64,000 nucleotides of DNA from NCBI GenBank assembly GCA_951812325.1, contig OX638294.1, positions 3,758,859 through 3,822,858 of the forward strand, given 5' to 3'. The notes beneath the pieces are model-generated. The model was not told where the DNA came from. It saw nothing but the letters and a program-made list of their open reading frames with translations, and did not search any database. This document shows positions 19,953 through 28,612 of this stretch, piece after piece; the first letter of the stretch is position 1, and every line of letters starts with the position of its first letter. This DNA comes from an uncultured Thermoanaerobaculia bacterium (GTDB taxonomy: Bacteria > Acidobacteriota > Thermoanaerobaculia > Multivoradales > Multivoraceae). Position numbers and translations under genes: made by a program.

Positions 19953-20498
19953 TCAGAGCACGCTGCGCCGGCTGGAGGAACGGCCGCGGTTCGGTTTGTA
20001 GCCCTGGTCCTTCAGGGTGTGGCTGCCGCGGCCCATCGCGATGACGCCGGTGCGGACCATCTCGACGATGCCGAACGGCCGTACGAGTTCGGTGAAGTGA
20101 CCGAGTTTCTCTTCCTCGCCGGTGATCTCGACCACCAGGGACTCCGCGGCAACGTCGATGATGCGGGCCCGGAAGATGTCGCAGAGCTGGATTACCTCGC
20201 GCCGGTTCTCCGACGAGGCCTTGACCTTGACCAGGGCCATGTCGCGGGCCACGGAGGGCTGGTTGTGCAGGTGGTCGACATGAACCACGTCGACCAGCTT
20301 GTAGAGGTTCTTGACCAGCCGGTCCGCTTCCGCGGCGTCCGATTCCATGACGATCGTCATGCGCGACAGGTTCTCGCGCTGGGTGCGCCCGACGGACAGG
20401 CTGTCGATGTTGAAGCTGCGGCGGCGGAACAGGTTGGAAACCCTCGCCAGGACTCCCGGACGGTTCTCGACCAGCGCGGCCAGGATGTGCTTCGCCAT
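19953..20498 (-). CDS. ilvH: acetolactate synthase small (regulatory) subunit
   Basis: 181 residues. The N-terminal ACT domain begins HILAALVENRPGVLARVSNLF, followed by RRRSFNIDSLSVG, the classic IlvH/IlvN valine-binding region. The C-terminal domain has the EITG and FGIVEMVRTG motifs. It ends in a basic Ser/Arg tail. It sits 13 bp downstream of ilvB and 78 bp upstream of ilvC; that 78-bp gap holds no gene. Confidence 0.95.
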   Translation of the reverse strand: MAKHILAALVENRPGVLARVSNLFRRRSFNIDSLSVGRTQRENLSRMTIVMESDAAEADRLVKNLYKLVDVVHVDHLHNQPSVARDMALVKVKASSENRREVIQLCDIFRARIIDVAAESLVVEITGEEEKLGHFTELVRPFGIVEMVRTGVIAMGRGSHTLKDQGYKPNRGRSSSRRSVL

Positions 20499-20511
20499 TT
20501 CCGTGATGCCC

Positions 20512-22467
20512 TCAGACTCCGAACCGCGTTCCCGCGACGGCCGCCGGCGCCACCGGTTCCGGTTCCGCGTCGGTCTCGGCAGGCGTTGCCTTCGCCGCCG
20601 CGCGCTCGCGACGCTTCTGCTCGAACTCCGCCGGGGTCGGGCGACGGATCATGTCGTCGAGGTCGGCGCCGGCCGGCACCATCGGGAAGACGATCTCCTC
20701 CTTCTCGACGACGAACTCGACCAGGATCGGTCCGCCGGCCTGAGCCCGGGTCGCGTTCACGGCGTCCTCGATCTGGCCGCGCTCGGTGACCCGGATGGCG
20801 GGGATGCCGTAGGCCTCCGCCAGCTTGCAGAAGTCCGGGTTGACCATCGGCGTCTGGTTGTAGCGCTCCTCGTAGAAGAACTCCTGCCACTGGCGCACCA
20901 TGCCCAGGAAACCGTTGTTGATCACCGCGATGTTCACCTTGACCTTCTCCTGGACCGCGGTGGCGAGTTCCATCGAGGTCATCTGGAAGCCGCCGTCGCC
21001 GACGATCGCCCACACTTCCTGGTCGGGTCTGGCCATCTTGGCGCCGATTGCCGCCGGCAGGCCGAAGCCCATCGTGCCGAGGCCGCCGCTGGTGATCAGG
21101 CTGTGGGGCCGCTCGTGCTGGTAGTACTGGGCTTCCCACATCTGGTGCTGGCCGACGTCGGTGACGGTGACGGCGTTGCCGCCCGTCAACTCGAAGAGGT
21201 CGCGGATGACCTGGGCCCCGAGCAGCTTGCCCTCGGACACGGCCGGATGCCGGGGCGCGTCGGCGGGACGGACGATCTCCCGCAACTCGGAGTCGGCGCG
21301 CCATTCGGCGATCCGGTCGAACCAGGCGTCGTTCGGCCGGCGCTCGACGCGGTCCAGGAGCTGCCGCAGCACTTCGCGGAGGTCGCCGACGATGCCGACG
21401 TCGACCCTCACGTTCTTGTTGATCTCGGAGGAATCGATGTCGACGTGGATCTTGCGTGAGCCCTTGGCGTAGGTTGCCAGGTTGCCAGTCACCCGGTCGT
21501 CGAAACGCATGCCGAGGGCGATGAGCAGGTCGGCCTGCTGGATCGCGTGGTTCACTTCCGCGCCGCCGTGCATTCCCATCATCCCGACGCACATCGGGTG
21601 CCGCTCGGAGATCGCGCCCTTTCCCAGCAGGGTGAGCGCGACAGGGATCTGCGCCCGTTCGCACAGCTCGGCCAGTTCCGCGTTGGCGTTCGCCATGGAA
21701 ATGCCGTGGCCCGCCAGAATGACGGGTCGCCTCGACTCCCGGATCAGCTCCAGGGCGGCTTCGACCTGGTCGGCTCGCCCCCTCCGCGGGGGCTTGTAGC
21801 CGGGCAGCGTGACCGGTTCGGTGGGGTAGACGAACTCGGTGGTCTGAATCTGGATGTCCTTGGGGATGTCCACGAGCACAGGCCCCGGCCGGCCGGTGCG
21901 GGCAATGTGGAACGCCTCGCGGATGTCCTCGGCCAGTTCGTCGATGCTGGTGACCAGGTAGTTGTGCTTGGTGATCGGGAGCGTGATGCCGGTCACGTCG
22001 GTTTCCTGGAACGCGTCGGTGCCGATTGCGCCGGTGGGCACCTGGCCGGTAATGCAGACGATGGGGGAGGAATCCATCATCGCCGTCGCGATGCCGGTCA
22101 CCAGGTTCGTCGCGCCGGGCCCGCTGGTCGCCATCGCGACGCCGACCTTTCCGGTGGCGCGGGCGTACCCGTCCGCCATGTGCGAGGCGCCCTGTTCGTG
22201 CCGGGTCAGCACATGGTGCAGCTGCGGGTACCTGGTCAGGGCGTCGTAGGTGGGCAGGATGGCGCCGCCGGGATAGCCGAAGACGATGTCCACGCCCTCG
22301 CGCAGCAGACACTCGCAGACGATCTCGGCGCCGGTCAGCACGACGGCCTCCGCACGGATGTCCGCCTCCCCGTTCGCCTGCTCGCAGGCGCCCGCCGATC
22401 CTCCCGCTCCGGCCTCGAGCGTCTTCGCGAGCGTCTCGGCGTTCGTTGCGGCCTTGTCGTCACTCAT
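20512..22467 (-). CDS. ilvB: acetolactate synthase large (catalytic) subunit
   Basis: A 651-residue ThDP/FAD enzyme. FGYPGGAILPTYDAL with HVLTRHEQGASHMADGYAR contains the ThDP-activating Glu. The C-terminal GDGGFQMTSMELATA with NNGFLGMVRQWQ is the ThDP-Mg motif. A 45-residue Ala/Glu-rich N-terminal leader precedes the catalytic core, and an extra 40-residue charged tail follows it; both are longer than in typical IlvB. It makes acetolactate or acetohydroxybutyrate and pairs with IlvH. Confidence 0.95.
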   Translation of the reverse strand: MSDDKAATNAETLAKTLEAGAGGSAGACEQANGEADIRAEAVVLTGAEIVCECLLREGVDIVFGYPGGAILPTYDALTRYPQLHHVLTRHEQGASHMADGYARATGKVGVAMATSGPGATNLVTGIATAMMDSSPIVCITGQVPTGAIGTDAFQETDVTGITLPITKHNYLVTSIDELAEDIREAFHIARTGRPGPVLVDIPKDIQIQTTEFVYPTEPVTLPGYKPPRRGRADQVEAALELIRESRRPVILAGHGISMANANAELAELCERAQIPVALTLLGKGAISERHPMCVGMMGMHGGAEVNHAIQQADLLIALGMRFDDRVTGNLATYAKGSRKIHVDIDSSEINKNVRVDVGIVGDLREVLRQLLDRVERRPNDAWFDRIAEWRADSELREIVRPADAPRHPAVSEGKLLGAQVIRDLFELTGGNAVTVTDVGQHQMWEAQYYQHERPHSLITSGGLGTMGFGLPAAIGAKMARPDQEVWAIVGDGGFQMTSMELATAVQEKVKVNIAVINNGFLGMVRQWQEFFYEERYNQTPMVNPDFCKLAEAYGIPAIRVTERGQIEDAVNATRAQAGGPILVEFVVEKEEIVFPMVPAGADLDDMIRRPTPAEFEQKRRERAAAKATPAETDAEPEPVAPAAVAGTRFGV

Positions 22468-22481
22468 CTCGGCCTCCTCTG

Positions 22482-23438
22482 TCAGGGCTCGGCGGCGGGC
22501 GTCGCCACAGCCAGCCGGGGTACGGGAGTGAGCCAGTCGTGTCGGTCGGGGAGTCGGCCCTCGACGAGGCCGAAGAACTCCTCCTGCAGGTGGTGGGTGA
22601 TCTCGCCGCGGCTGCCGCTCCCGATCGGGATGCGGTCCACGGAGCGGACCGGACTGACCTCCGCGGCGGTACCGGTCATGAACAGCTCGTCGGCGAGGTA
22701 CAGCTCTTCGCGCGCAATCGGCTGGAAGCGCACGTCGTACTTCAGGTCACGGGCGATCGTGATCACCGAATCCCTGGTGATGCCGCCCAAAATCGAGTTG
22801 TAGAGGGGCGGGGTGAAGATCACGCCGTTCCGGATGAGGAACAGGTTCTCGCCCGCGCCTTCGCAGACCAGGCCGCGGTCGTCGAGCATGATGCCTTCGG
22901 CGTAGCCGTGCTCGCGGGCCTCGATGGAGACGAACTGGTTCGTCACGTACTGGCCGCTGATCTTGCCGAGCGGGACGGCCGTGTTCGAGTTGAAACGCCG
23001 CCAGGAGCTGACCGCGGCGTCGACCCCCTGTTCGATCGCTTCCTCACCGAGATAGCGCCCCCACCTGACCGCGTAGATGGCGAGTCTGGAGCTGCAGTCG
23101 GTGGGATTGAGGCCCATCTCCTCGTTGCCCCGGTAGATCAGCGGTCGGATGTAGCAGGACTCGAGGCGGTTGCGGGCGACCGCCTCGAGGCACAGCTCCC
23201 CGATCTGTTCCCTCGTGTAACCGGGATCCATGCGCATGATCCGGCAACTGTCGAACAGGCGCCGGATGTGGGCGCCGAGGCGGAAGATCGCCGTCGCTTC
23301 GCCGGTTTCGTAGGCGCGGATGCCCTCGAAGACCGAAGAGCCGTAGTGGAGGCCGTGGGTGGTGAGATGGACGGTTGCCTGATCCCAGGGTGTCCACTGG
23401 TCGTCGATCCAGATCCACTCAGATCGTTCGATGGGCAT
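22482..23438 (-). CDS. ilvE: branched-chain amino acid aminotransferase
   Basis: A 318-residue class IV PLP aminotransferase for the last step of Val, Leu and Ile synthesis. The lysine is Lys159 in GKISGQYV, and CEGAGENLFLI is the family signature. HGLHYGSSVFEGIRAY is the conserved N-terminal block. It is the first gene of the ilv-leu operon, so the operon promoter should lie within 23439-23516, where no clear -35/-10 pair stands out. Confidence 0.95.
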   Translation of the reverse strand: MPIERSEWIWIDDQWTPWDQATVHLTTHGLHYGSSVFEGIRAYETGEATAIFRLGAHIRRLFDSCRIMRMDPGYTREQIGELCLEAVARNRLESCYIRPLIYRGNEEMGLNPTDCSSRLAIYAVRWGRYLGEEAIEQGVDAAVSSWRRFNSNTAVPLGKISGQYVTNQFVSIEAREHGYAEGIMLDDRGLVCEGAGENLFLIRNGVIFTPPLYNSILGGITRDSVITIARDLKYDVRFQPIAREELYLADELFMTGTAAEVSPVRSVDRIPIGSGSRGEITHHLQEEFFGLVEGRLPDRHDWLTPVPRLAVATPAAEP

Positions 23439-23516
23439 GCGGCTTTCTCCGATGACGGCCGACAGGGAGAGAGAGAGCTTTCGTCGTGTTCATCGTGGAA
23501 TTCAGGGCGCCGAAGC

Positions 23517-23546
23517 AAAAGAGCCCCCAGGCGGCGCTGGGGGCTC
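23517..23546 (-). terminator. intrinsic terminator after secreted-protein copy 1
   Basis: On the minus strand a perfect 10-bp stem (GAGCCCCCAG/CTGGGGGCTC) with a 6-nt loop is followed by TTTT. It is the first of three identical structures, each about 240 nt after the stop codon of one tandem copy. Confidence 0.85.
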
Positions 23547-23783
23547 CGGATCGCTTCGGTGTCCTTGTTGGTGCGCCCTGGCTCAGCCCCCCTCAGCCGG
23601 CAAGGACCGGAACCGGAATCGGCAGCAGGAGACGGGCGGGCCCGCGGACGTCGGCGCGCGGACCCGGCAGCCGCGCCGCACGGGACCCCGTCTCCGGGTC
23701 CGGGTCCACGAGCACGCGGAGCGCACGATGCCGGACGGGATGCATGGCCGATCGAATGCAGCGTGACTCTTGCCGCGGGCTGC
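23547..23783 (-). repeat. conserved 3' segment of copy 1
   Basis: About 237 bp between the copy 1 stop codon and its terminator, nearly identical to 25191-25422 and 26722-26958. It contains a possible 50-codon frame (start MHPVRHRALR, end PVPVLAG) that is open in copies 1 and 3 but frame-shifted in copy 2, so it is more likely a structured untranslated RNA than a gene. Confidence 0.6.
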
Positions 23784-24896
23784 TCAGGGGCAGACGACCA
23801 TGACGTGCGTGCGCGCGAGGGCGTCGCTGCTATCATGTCGGAGGTTGGGCGTTACGGTGCTCGCGAGGCCGCTGTTTTCGGGGTCGAACTGCGCTACAAC
23901 GTTCACCTTGAAGGGCTTGTTGTTCGGGCTCTTGCAATGGGCGTCGCTCTTGTTGATTGTGATCGTGGCGGCGGAGTTGGCGTAGGAAGACGTGACGCCG
24001 CCTTGCGCGCCGCCAAGGCCGGTGTCCCCGGTGTTCGATCCCCAGAGGACGGGGCCTGTGGCGTCCTGTAGTCGGAGGTCGCTGAGGCTGGGCCTGTCGG
24101 CCAGGCCGGCCTCCGGATCTCCGAGCCTCGGGTTTCCGTCCGGGTCGGTCGTGAAGTGGCCGGACCCGTCCATGTACAGGGCGGCGATCATGGTGACCGT
24201 GCCGTCTCCGAGGGGCCGGTTCACGGTGCCCCCGTGCGGGATCCGCACCGTCTCCAAGGTGTAGGGGTCCGTGATCGTCATCAGGATGAGGGCGCTGCCG
24301 GTGCCTATCGCGCAGTTGGCCGCCACGCGGGTGTAAGTCGGCGATGCGGCCGTTCCGCCGGTGTCGTAGCCGCACTTCCTGAGCTCGGGCATCGGCGGGT
24401 CCGGCAGGATGTTCGACAGCACGCCGAGACGGCCGGTGGCGGTCTCCTTGACGAGGACGGCGCCTCTGCCCATCGTCATCGTGACGCCGTCGCCGGCGCT
24501 CGTGATGGTTGTCTTGTCGTTCTTCAGGATGTCGTGGTTGACCAGGGAGCCCACGGCGGAGTTCATCTCGTCGGTGAGCCAGAACCAGCCGCCGTCCTTG
24601 ACGGGGCCGATCTGCAGGTGGCCGTCTTCCTCGTTGCACACGAGGCCCATGTCCTTGAACTGCATCAGGACCATGCCGTCGTCATTGGGCTCGAGTTCGC
24701 CGTGGTGGAGGACGTTGCCGCAGGTGGAGGCGTAGCTCACCATTTCTTCGCCGTCGGCCTCCGCGATGAGCCCTCCGTCACCCATGTAGACGGACACGTC
24801 ATGGGTGCAGACCTCGCAGCTGACGGTCTGGCCGAAGGCCGTTGCCGGAAGTGCGCAGAGAGCCAGCGCGATCGTGAGGTGCCTCATCAACTTCAT
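23784..24896 (-). CDS. secreted Cys-containing protein of unknown function, copy 1 of 3
   Basis: 370 residues if translation begins at the ATG for MKLMRHLTIALALCALPATAFGQ, which is preceded by GGAGAAGGA; an upstream in-frame ATG at 24911 is less likely. The leader is a clear signal peptide cut after FGQ. The mature start TVSCEVCTHDV has a CxxC pair, and about five further cysteines are spread to the C-terminal VVCP, suggesting disulfides in an exported protein. I do not recognise the family. The first ~200 residues are almost identical to copies 2 and 3; the last ~150 diverge strongly. Copy 1 differs slightly even in the front part (LHHGE for LQHGK). Confidence 0.8.
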   Translation of the reverse strand: MKLMRHLTIALALCALPATAFGQTVSCEVCTHDVSVYMGDGGLIAEADGEEMVSYASTCGNVLHHGELEPNDDGMVLMQFKDMGLVCNEEDGHLQIGPVKDGGWFWLTDEMNSAVGSLVNHDILKNDKTTITSAGDGVTMTMGRGAVLVKETATGRLGVLSNILPDPPMPELRKCGYDTGGTAASPTYTRVAANCAIGTGSALILMTITDPYTLETVRIPHGGTVNRPLGDGTVTMIAALYMDGSGHFTTDPDGNPRLGDPEAGLADRPSLSDLRLQDATGPVLWGSNTGDTGLGGAQGGVTSSYANSAATITINKSDAHCKSPNNKPFKVNVVAQFDPENSGLASTVTPNLRHDSSDALARTHVMVVCP

Positions 24897-25160
24897 CAGT
24901 TCCTTCTCCATTGAAAGTGGCCTTCGCCACATTTCATCAGCCAGACATTTCATCAGCCAGACGGTTCATCAGCCAGACGGTCCAGTACAGGACGGAGCGT
25001 GGACCCTATCATGGCGCCGTGCCCGGAGAGCTGCCCGGACTGGATGGAGTCGAGCAGAACCCCGATCGCGGCGCGCGAGCACGGTCGTGCCGAGCCGTTC
25101 GCTGAAGCCGCCCGGATCGAGCAGGTTCTTCGGGGTGAGACCCCTTTCTCGGCACCGAGC
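24897..25160. other. spacer upstream of copy 1
   Basis: Non-coding. It holds the 16-bp triplicate at 24931-24978, then a block (about 25000-25060) shared with the spacers upstream of copies 2 and 3. A block at 25110-25163 recurs at about 28345-28405. Promoters of copy 1 must lie here, but no clear consensus is visible. Confidence 0.5.
24931..24978. repeat. 16-bp unit repeated three times in the copy 1 leader
   Basis: ATTTCATCAGCCAGAC twice and GGTTCATCAGCCAGAC once, head to tail. Copies 2 and 3 carry a single diverged unit (AGTTCATCAACCAGAC) at the same place, so the array expanded only in copy 1. Confidence 0.85.
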
Positions 25161-25190
25161 AAAAGAGCCCCCAGGCGGCGCTGGGGGCTC
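25161..25190 (-). terminator. intrinsic terminator after secreted-protein copy 2
   Basis: Same perfect 10-bp stem, 6-nt loop and TTTT tail as at 23517-23546, read on the minus strand. Confidence 0.85.
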
Positions 25191-25422
25191 CGGATCGCTT
25201 CGGTGTCCTTGTTGGTGCGCCCTGGCTCAGTCCCCCTCAGCCGGCAAGGACCGGAACCGGCAGCAGGAGACGGGCGGGCCCGCGGACGTCGGTGCGCGGA
25301 CCCGGCAGCCGCGCCGCACGGGACCCCGTCTCCGGGTGCGGGTCTGACGAGCACACGGATCGCACGATGCCGGACGGGATGCATGGCCGATCGAATGCAG
25401 CGTGACTCTTGCCGCGGGCTGC
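25191..25422 (-). repeat. conserved 3' segment of copy 2
   Basis: Near-identical to 23547-23783, with small indels near 25245 and 25345. The latter breaks the 50-codon frame seen in copies 1 and 3. Confidence 0.6.
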
Positions 25423-26532
25423 TCAGGGGCAGACGACCATGACGTGCGTTTCCGCGACGATGCCGGCGCTACCGCTACCCAATCGGATGGTGGGCCTTAC
25501 GGCGTTCCTGGCTTCGTTGCTGTTGTCGGGGTCCATCTGCGCTACAACTCTCACCCTGAAGGGCTTGTTGTTCGTGCTGCTGCAATGGGCTTCGCTCTTC
25601 TTGATGGTGAACGTGGCGACGCCGTCGGCGTGCGTGGTCAAGACGCCGCCTTGCTCGCCGCTAATAAGGCCGGTGCTCGACCCCCAGGTCATGATGCCGC
25701 CTTGAATTCGGTGTTCGCTGGGGCTGGGCCTGTCGGCCAGGCCAGCCTCCGGCCGTCCGAGCCTCGGGTTTCCGTCCGAGGCGGTCGTGAAGTGGCCGGT
25801 CCCGTCCATGTACACGGCGGCAATCATGGTGTGCGTAACGTCTCCGAGGGGCCGGTTCACCTTGCCCCCGTGCGGGATCCGCACGGTCTCCAAGGTGTAG
25901 GGGTCCGTGATCGTCATCAGGATGAGCGTGCGGCCGGTGCCTATCGCGCAGTTGGCCGCCACGCGGGTGTAAGTCGGCGATGCGGCCGTTCCGCCGGTGT
26001 CGTAGCCGCACTTCCTGAGCTCGGGCATCGGCGGGTCCGGCAGGATGTTCGACAGCACGCCGAGACGGCCGGTGGCGGTCTCCTTGACAAGGACGGCGCC
26101 TCTGCCCATCGTCATCGTGACGCCGTCGCCGGCGCTCGTGATGGTTGTCTTGTCGTTCTTCAGGATGTCGTGGTTGACCAGGGAGCCCACGGCGGAGTTC
26201 ATCTCGTCGGTGAGCCAGAACCAGCCGCCGTCCTTGACGGGGCCGATCTGCAGGTGGCCGTCTTCCTCGTTGCACACGAGGCCCATGTCCTTGAACTGCA
26301 TCAGGACCATGCCGTCGTCATTGGGCTCGAGTTTGCCGTGCTGGAGGACGTTGCCGCAGGTGGAGGCGTAGCTCACCATTTCTTCGCCGTCGGCCTCCGC
26401 GATGAGCCCTCCGTCACCCATGTAGACGGACACGTCATGGGTGCAGACCTCGCAGCTGACGGTCTGGCCGAAGGCCGTTGCCGGAAGTGCGCAGAGAGCC
26501 AGCGCGATCGTGAGGTGCTTCGTCAACTTCAT
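25423..26532 (-). CDS. secreted Cys-containing protein of unknown function, copy 2 of 3
   Basis: 369 residues; same signal peptide, start logic and front half as copy 1. The DNA of roughly the first 550 bp looks identical to copy 3. Divergence rises after GYDTGGTAASPTYTRV. The back half keeps the framework (EAGLADRPS, AHC, NNKPF, HVMVVCP), while loops between these anchors differ in sequence and length (for example GGIMTWGSSTGLISGEQ). Cys positions are conserved. Unknown family; probably an extracellular protein whose C-terminal surface is under diversifying pressure or reassortment. Confidence 0.8.
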   Translation of the reverse strand: MKLTKHLTIALALCALPATAFGQTVSCEVCTHDVSVYMGDGGLIAEADGEEMVSYASTCGNVLQHGKLEPNDDGMVLMQFKDMGLVCNEEDGHLQIGPVKDGGWFWLTDEMNSAVGSLVNHDILKNDKTTITSAGDGVTMTMGRGAVLVKETATGRLGVLSNILPDPPMPELRKCGYDTGGTAASPTYTRVAANCAIGTGRTLILMTITDPYTLETVRIPHGGKVNRPLGDVTHTMIAAVYMDGTGHFTTASDGNPRLGRPEAGLADRPSPSEHRIQGGIMTWGSSTGLISGEQGGVLTTHADGVATFTIKKSEAHCSSTNNKPFRVRVVAQMDPDNSNEARNAVRPTIRLGSGSAGIVAETHVMVVCP

Positions 26533-26691
26533 CAGTTCCTTCTCCATCAGAGTGGCCTTCGCCACAGTTCATCAACCAGACGATCCTACTCGACACTGAG
26601 CGTGGACGCTATCATGGCGCCGTGCCCGGAGAGCTGCCCGGACCGGAGTCAAGCAGAACCCCGGTCGCGGCGCGCGCGCAGGCGCCGAAGC
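26533..26691. other. spacer upstream of copy 2
   Basis: Non-coding 159 bp. Most is shared with the regions upstream of copies 1 and 3 (ACGCTATCATGGCGCCGTGC). No gene. Confidence 0.5.
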
Positions 26692-26721
26692 AAAAGAGCC
26701 CCCAGGCGGCGCTGGGGGCTC
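26692..26721 (-). terminator. intrinsic terminator after secreted-protein copy 3
   Basis: Third instance of the 10-bp GC stem with TTTT on the minus strand. Confidence 0.85.
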
Positions 26722-26958
26722 CGGATCGCTTCGGTGTCCTTGTTGGTGCGCCCTGGCTCAGCCCCCCTCAGCCGGCAAGGACCGGAACCGGAACCGGCAG
26801 CAGGAGACGGGCGGGCCCGCGGACGTCGGCGCGCGGACCCGGCAGCCGCGCCGCACGGGACCCCGTCTCCGGGTGCGGGTCCACGAGCACGCGGAGCGCA
26901 CGATGCCGGACGGGATGCATGGCCGATCGAATGCAGCGTGACTCTTGCCGCGGGCTGC
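26722..26958 (-). repeat. conserved 3' segment of copy 3
   Basis: Near-identical to 23547-23783, including the open 50-codon frame. Confidence 0.6.
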
Positions 26959-28062
26959 TCAGGGGCAGACGACCGTGAAGTGCGCGGCCACGGTCCTGCC
27001 GGTGTCGGTGTCAAGCATTGGGATGGCGGGCGTTACGACGCTCCTGGCGGGGCCACTGTGGTCGGGGTCCATATCCCCTAGAACGTTCACCTTGAAGGGC
27101 TTGTTGTTCGGGCTCTTGCAATGGGCGTCGCTCTTTCGGATTGTGATCGTGGCGACGGAGTTGGAATACGTGCTCGTGACGCCGCCTCCGGTGGTGATCG
27201 ACGCCCAGGCGACGGGGTATGAGGCGTCGTGTATTCGGTGGGCGCTGGGGCTGGGCCTGTCGGCCAGGCCGGCCTCCGGATGTGCGAGCCTCGGGTTTCC
27301 GTCCGAGGCTTTCGTGAAGTGGCCGGTCCCGTCCATGTACATGGCGGCGATCATGGTGAGCGTGCCGTCTCCGAGGGGCCGGGTCACCGTGCCCCCGGGC
27401 GGGATCTGCACGGTCTTTCCGGTGTAGGGGTCCGTGATCGTCATCAGGACGAGGGCGCGGCCGGTGCCCATCGCGCAGTTGGTGGCCACGCGCGTGTAGC
27501 GCCCGTCCCCTGCGGCCGCCCCGTTGTCGTCGTAGCCGCACTTCCTGAGCTCGGGCATCGGCGGGTCCGGCAGGATGTTCGACAGCACGCCGAGACGGCC
27601 GGTGGCGGTCTCCTTGACGAGGACGGCGCCTCTGCCCATCGTCATCGTGACGCCGTCGCCGGCGCTCGTGATGGTTGTCTTGTCGTTCTTCAGGATGTCG
27701 TGGTTGACCAGGGAGCCCACGGCGGAGTTCATCTCGTCGGTGAGCCAGAACCAGCCGCCGTCCTTGACGGGGCCGATCTGCAGGTGGCCGTCTTCCTCGT
27801 TGCACACGAGGCCCATGTCCTTGAACTGCATCAGGACCATGCCGTCGTCATTGGGCTCGAGTTTGCCGTGCTGGAGGACGTTGCCGCAGGTGGAGGCGTA
27901 GCTCACCATTTCTTCGCCGTCGGCCTCCGCGATGAGCCCTCCGTCACCCATGTAGACGGACACGTCATGGGTGCAGACCTCGCAGCTGACGGTCTGGCCG
28001 AAGGCCGTTGCCGGAAGTGCGCAGAGAGCCAGCGCGATCGTGAGGTGCTTCGTCAACTTCAT
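26959..28062 (-). CDS. secreted Cys-containing protein of unknown function, copy 3 of 3
   Basis: 367 residues. Signal peptide and front half match copy 2 at what looks like 100% over several hundred bases. The back half diverges from GYDDNGAAAGDGRYTRV onward, with the same anchor motifs and cysteines. Copy 3 shares some back-half stretches with copy 1 instead (AHCKSPNNKPFKVNV), so the three genes look like mosaics maintained by gene conversion. It is the outermost (promoter-side) gene of the tandem array, but each copy has its own leader and terminator. Confidence 0.8.
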   Translation of the reverse strand: MKLTKHLTIALALCALPATAFGQTVSCEVCTHDVSVYMGDGGLIAEADGEEMVSYASTCGNVLQHGKLEPNDDGMVLMQFKDMGLVCNEEDGHLQIGPVKDGGWFWLTDEMNSAVGSLVNHDILKNDKTTITSAGDGVTMTMGRGAVLVKETATGRLGVLSNILPDPPMPELRKCGYDDNGAAAGDGRYTRVATNCAMGTGRALVLMTITDPYTGKTVQIPPGGTVTRPLGDGTLTMIAAMYMDGTGHFTKASDGNPRLAHPEAGLADRPSPSAHRIHDASYPVAWASITTGGGVTSTYSNSVATITIRKSDAHCKSPNNKPFKVNVLGDMDPDHSGPARSVVTPAIPMLDTDTGRTVAAHFTVVCP

Positions 28063-28612
28063 CAGTTCCTTCTCCATCAGAGTGGCCTTCGCCACAGTTC
28101 ATCAACCAGACGATCCTACTCGACACTGAGCGTGGACGCTATCATGGCGCCGTGCCCGGAGAGCTGCCCGGACTGGAGTCGAGTCGCTCCCCCGGTGGCC
28201 CTCCCGGTGGCCGCGGTAAGGCTCGACGGTTCGCTGGCCGAGGCCCGTTCCCGCCACGCGCCACGCCGCGCACGCTCGGGAGCTCCGAGGGCGAACGGTT
28301 CCGCCTCCGGGCGATCTCCGCCGCCAGAGCGATCGCGAAAATGGCCGCCCGGATCGAGCAGGTTCTTCGGGGTGAGACCCGAAATCGCCTTTCTCGGCGC
28401 CGAGCAACCGCGACTCGGAAGCAACCGCCCGGTTCGGACCGCGAAACCACTCCGCCTGCACGCTCGCACGTCAGCCTGCACGCTCGCACGCGCACGGCCC
28501 CCACAGGTCGCCGGATCCGGGATAGGATCGAGCGTTTACGCGCGTAGCGGAGCGGTTCCCTGAGCTGCTCGAGCCCCTGCGACTGCGCGCATTTCTGCCT
28601 TGTGCCGAAGCC
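28063..28612. other. intergenic region between copy 3 and the helicase gene
   Basis: About 550 bp between divergent genes. The first 120 bp repeat the leader of copies 1 and 2; 28345-28405 repeat the block at 25110-25163. The remainder is GC-rich with short CCCGGTGGCC direct repeats near 28190. I see no gene and no clear promoter. Confidence 0.5.

Noticed and set aside
23560..23760. Conserved 50-aa protein downstream of each secreted-protein gene
   Set aside because: The frame is broken by an indel in copy 2 and the composition is biased; treated as conserved non-coding.
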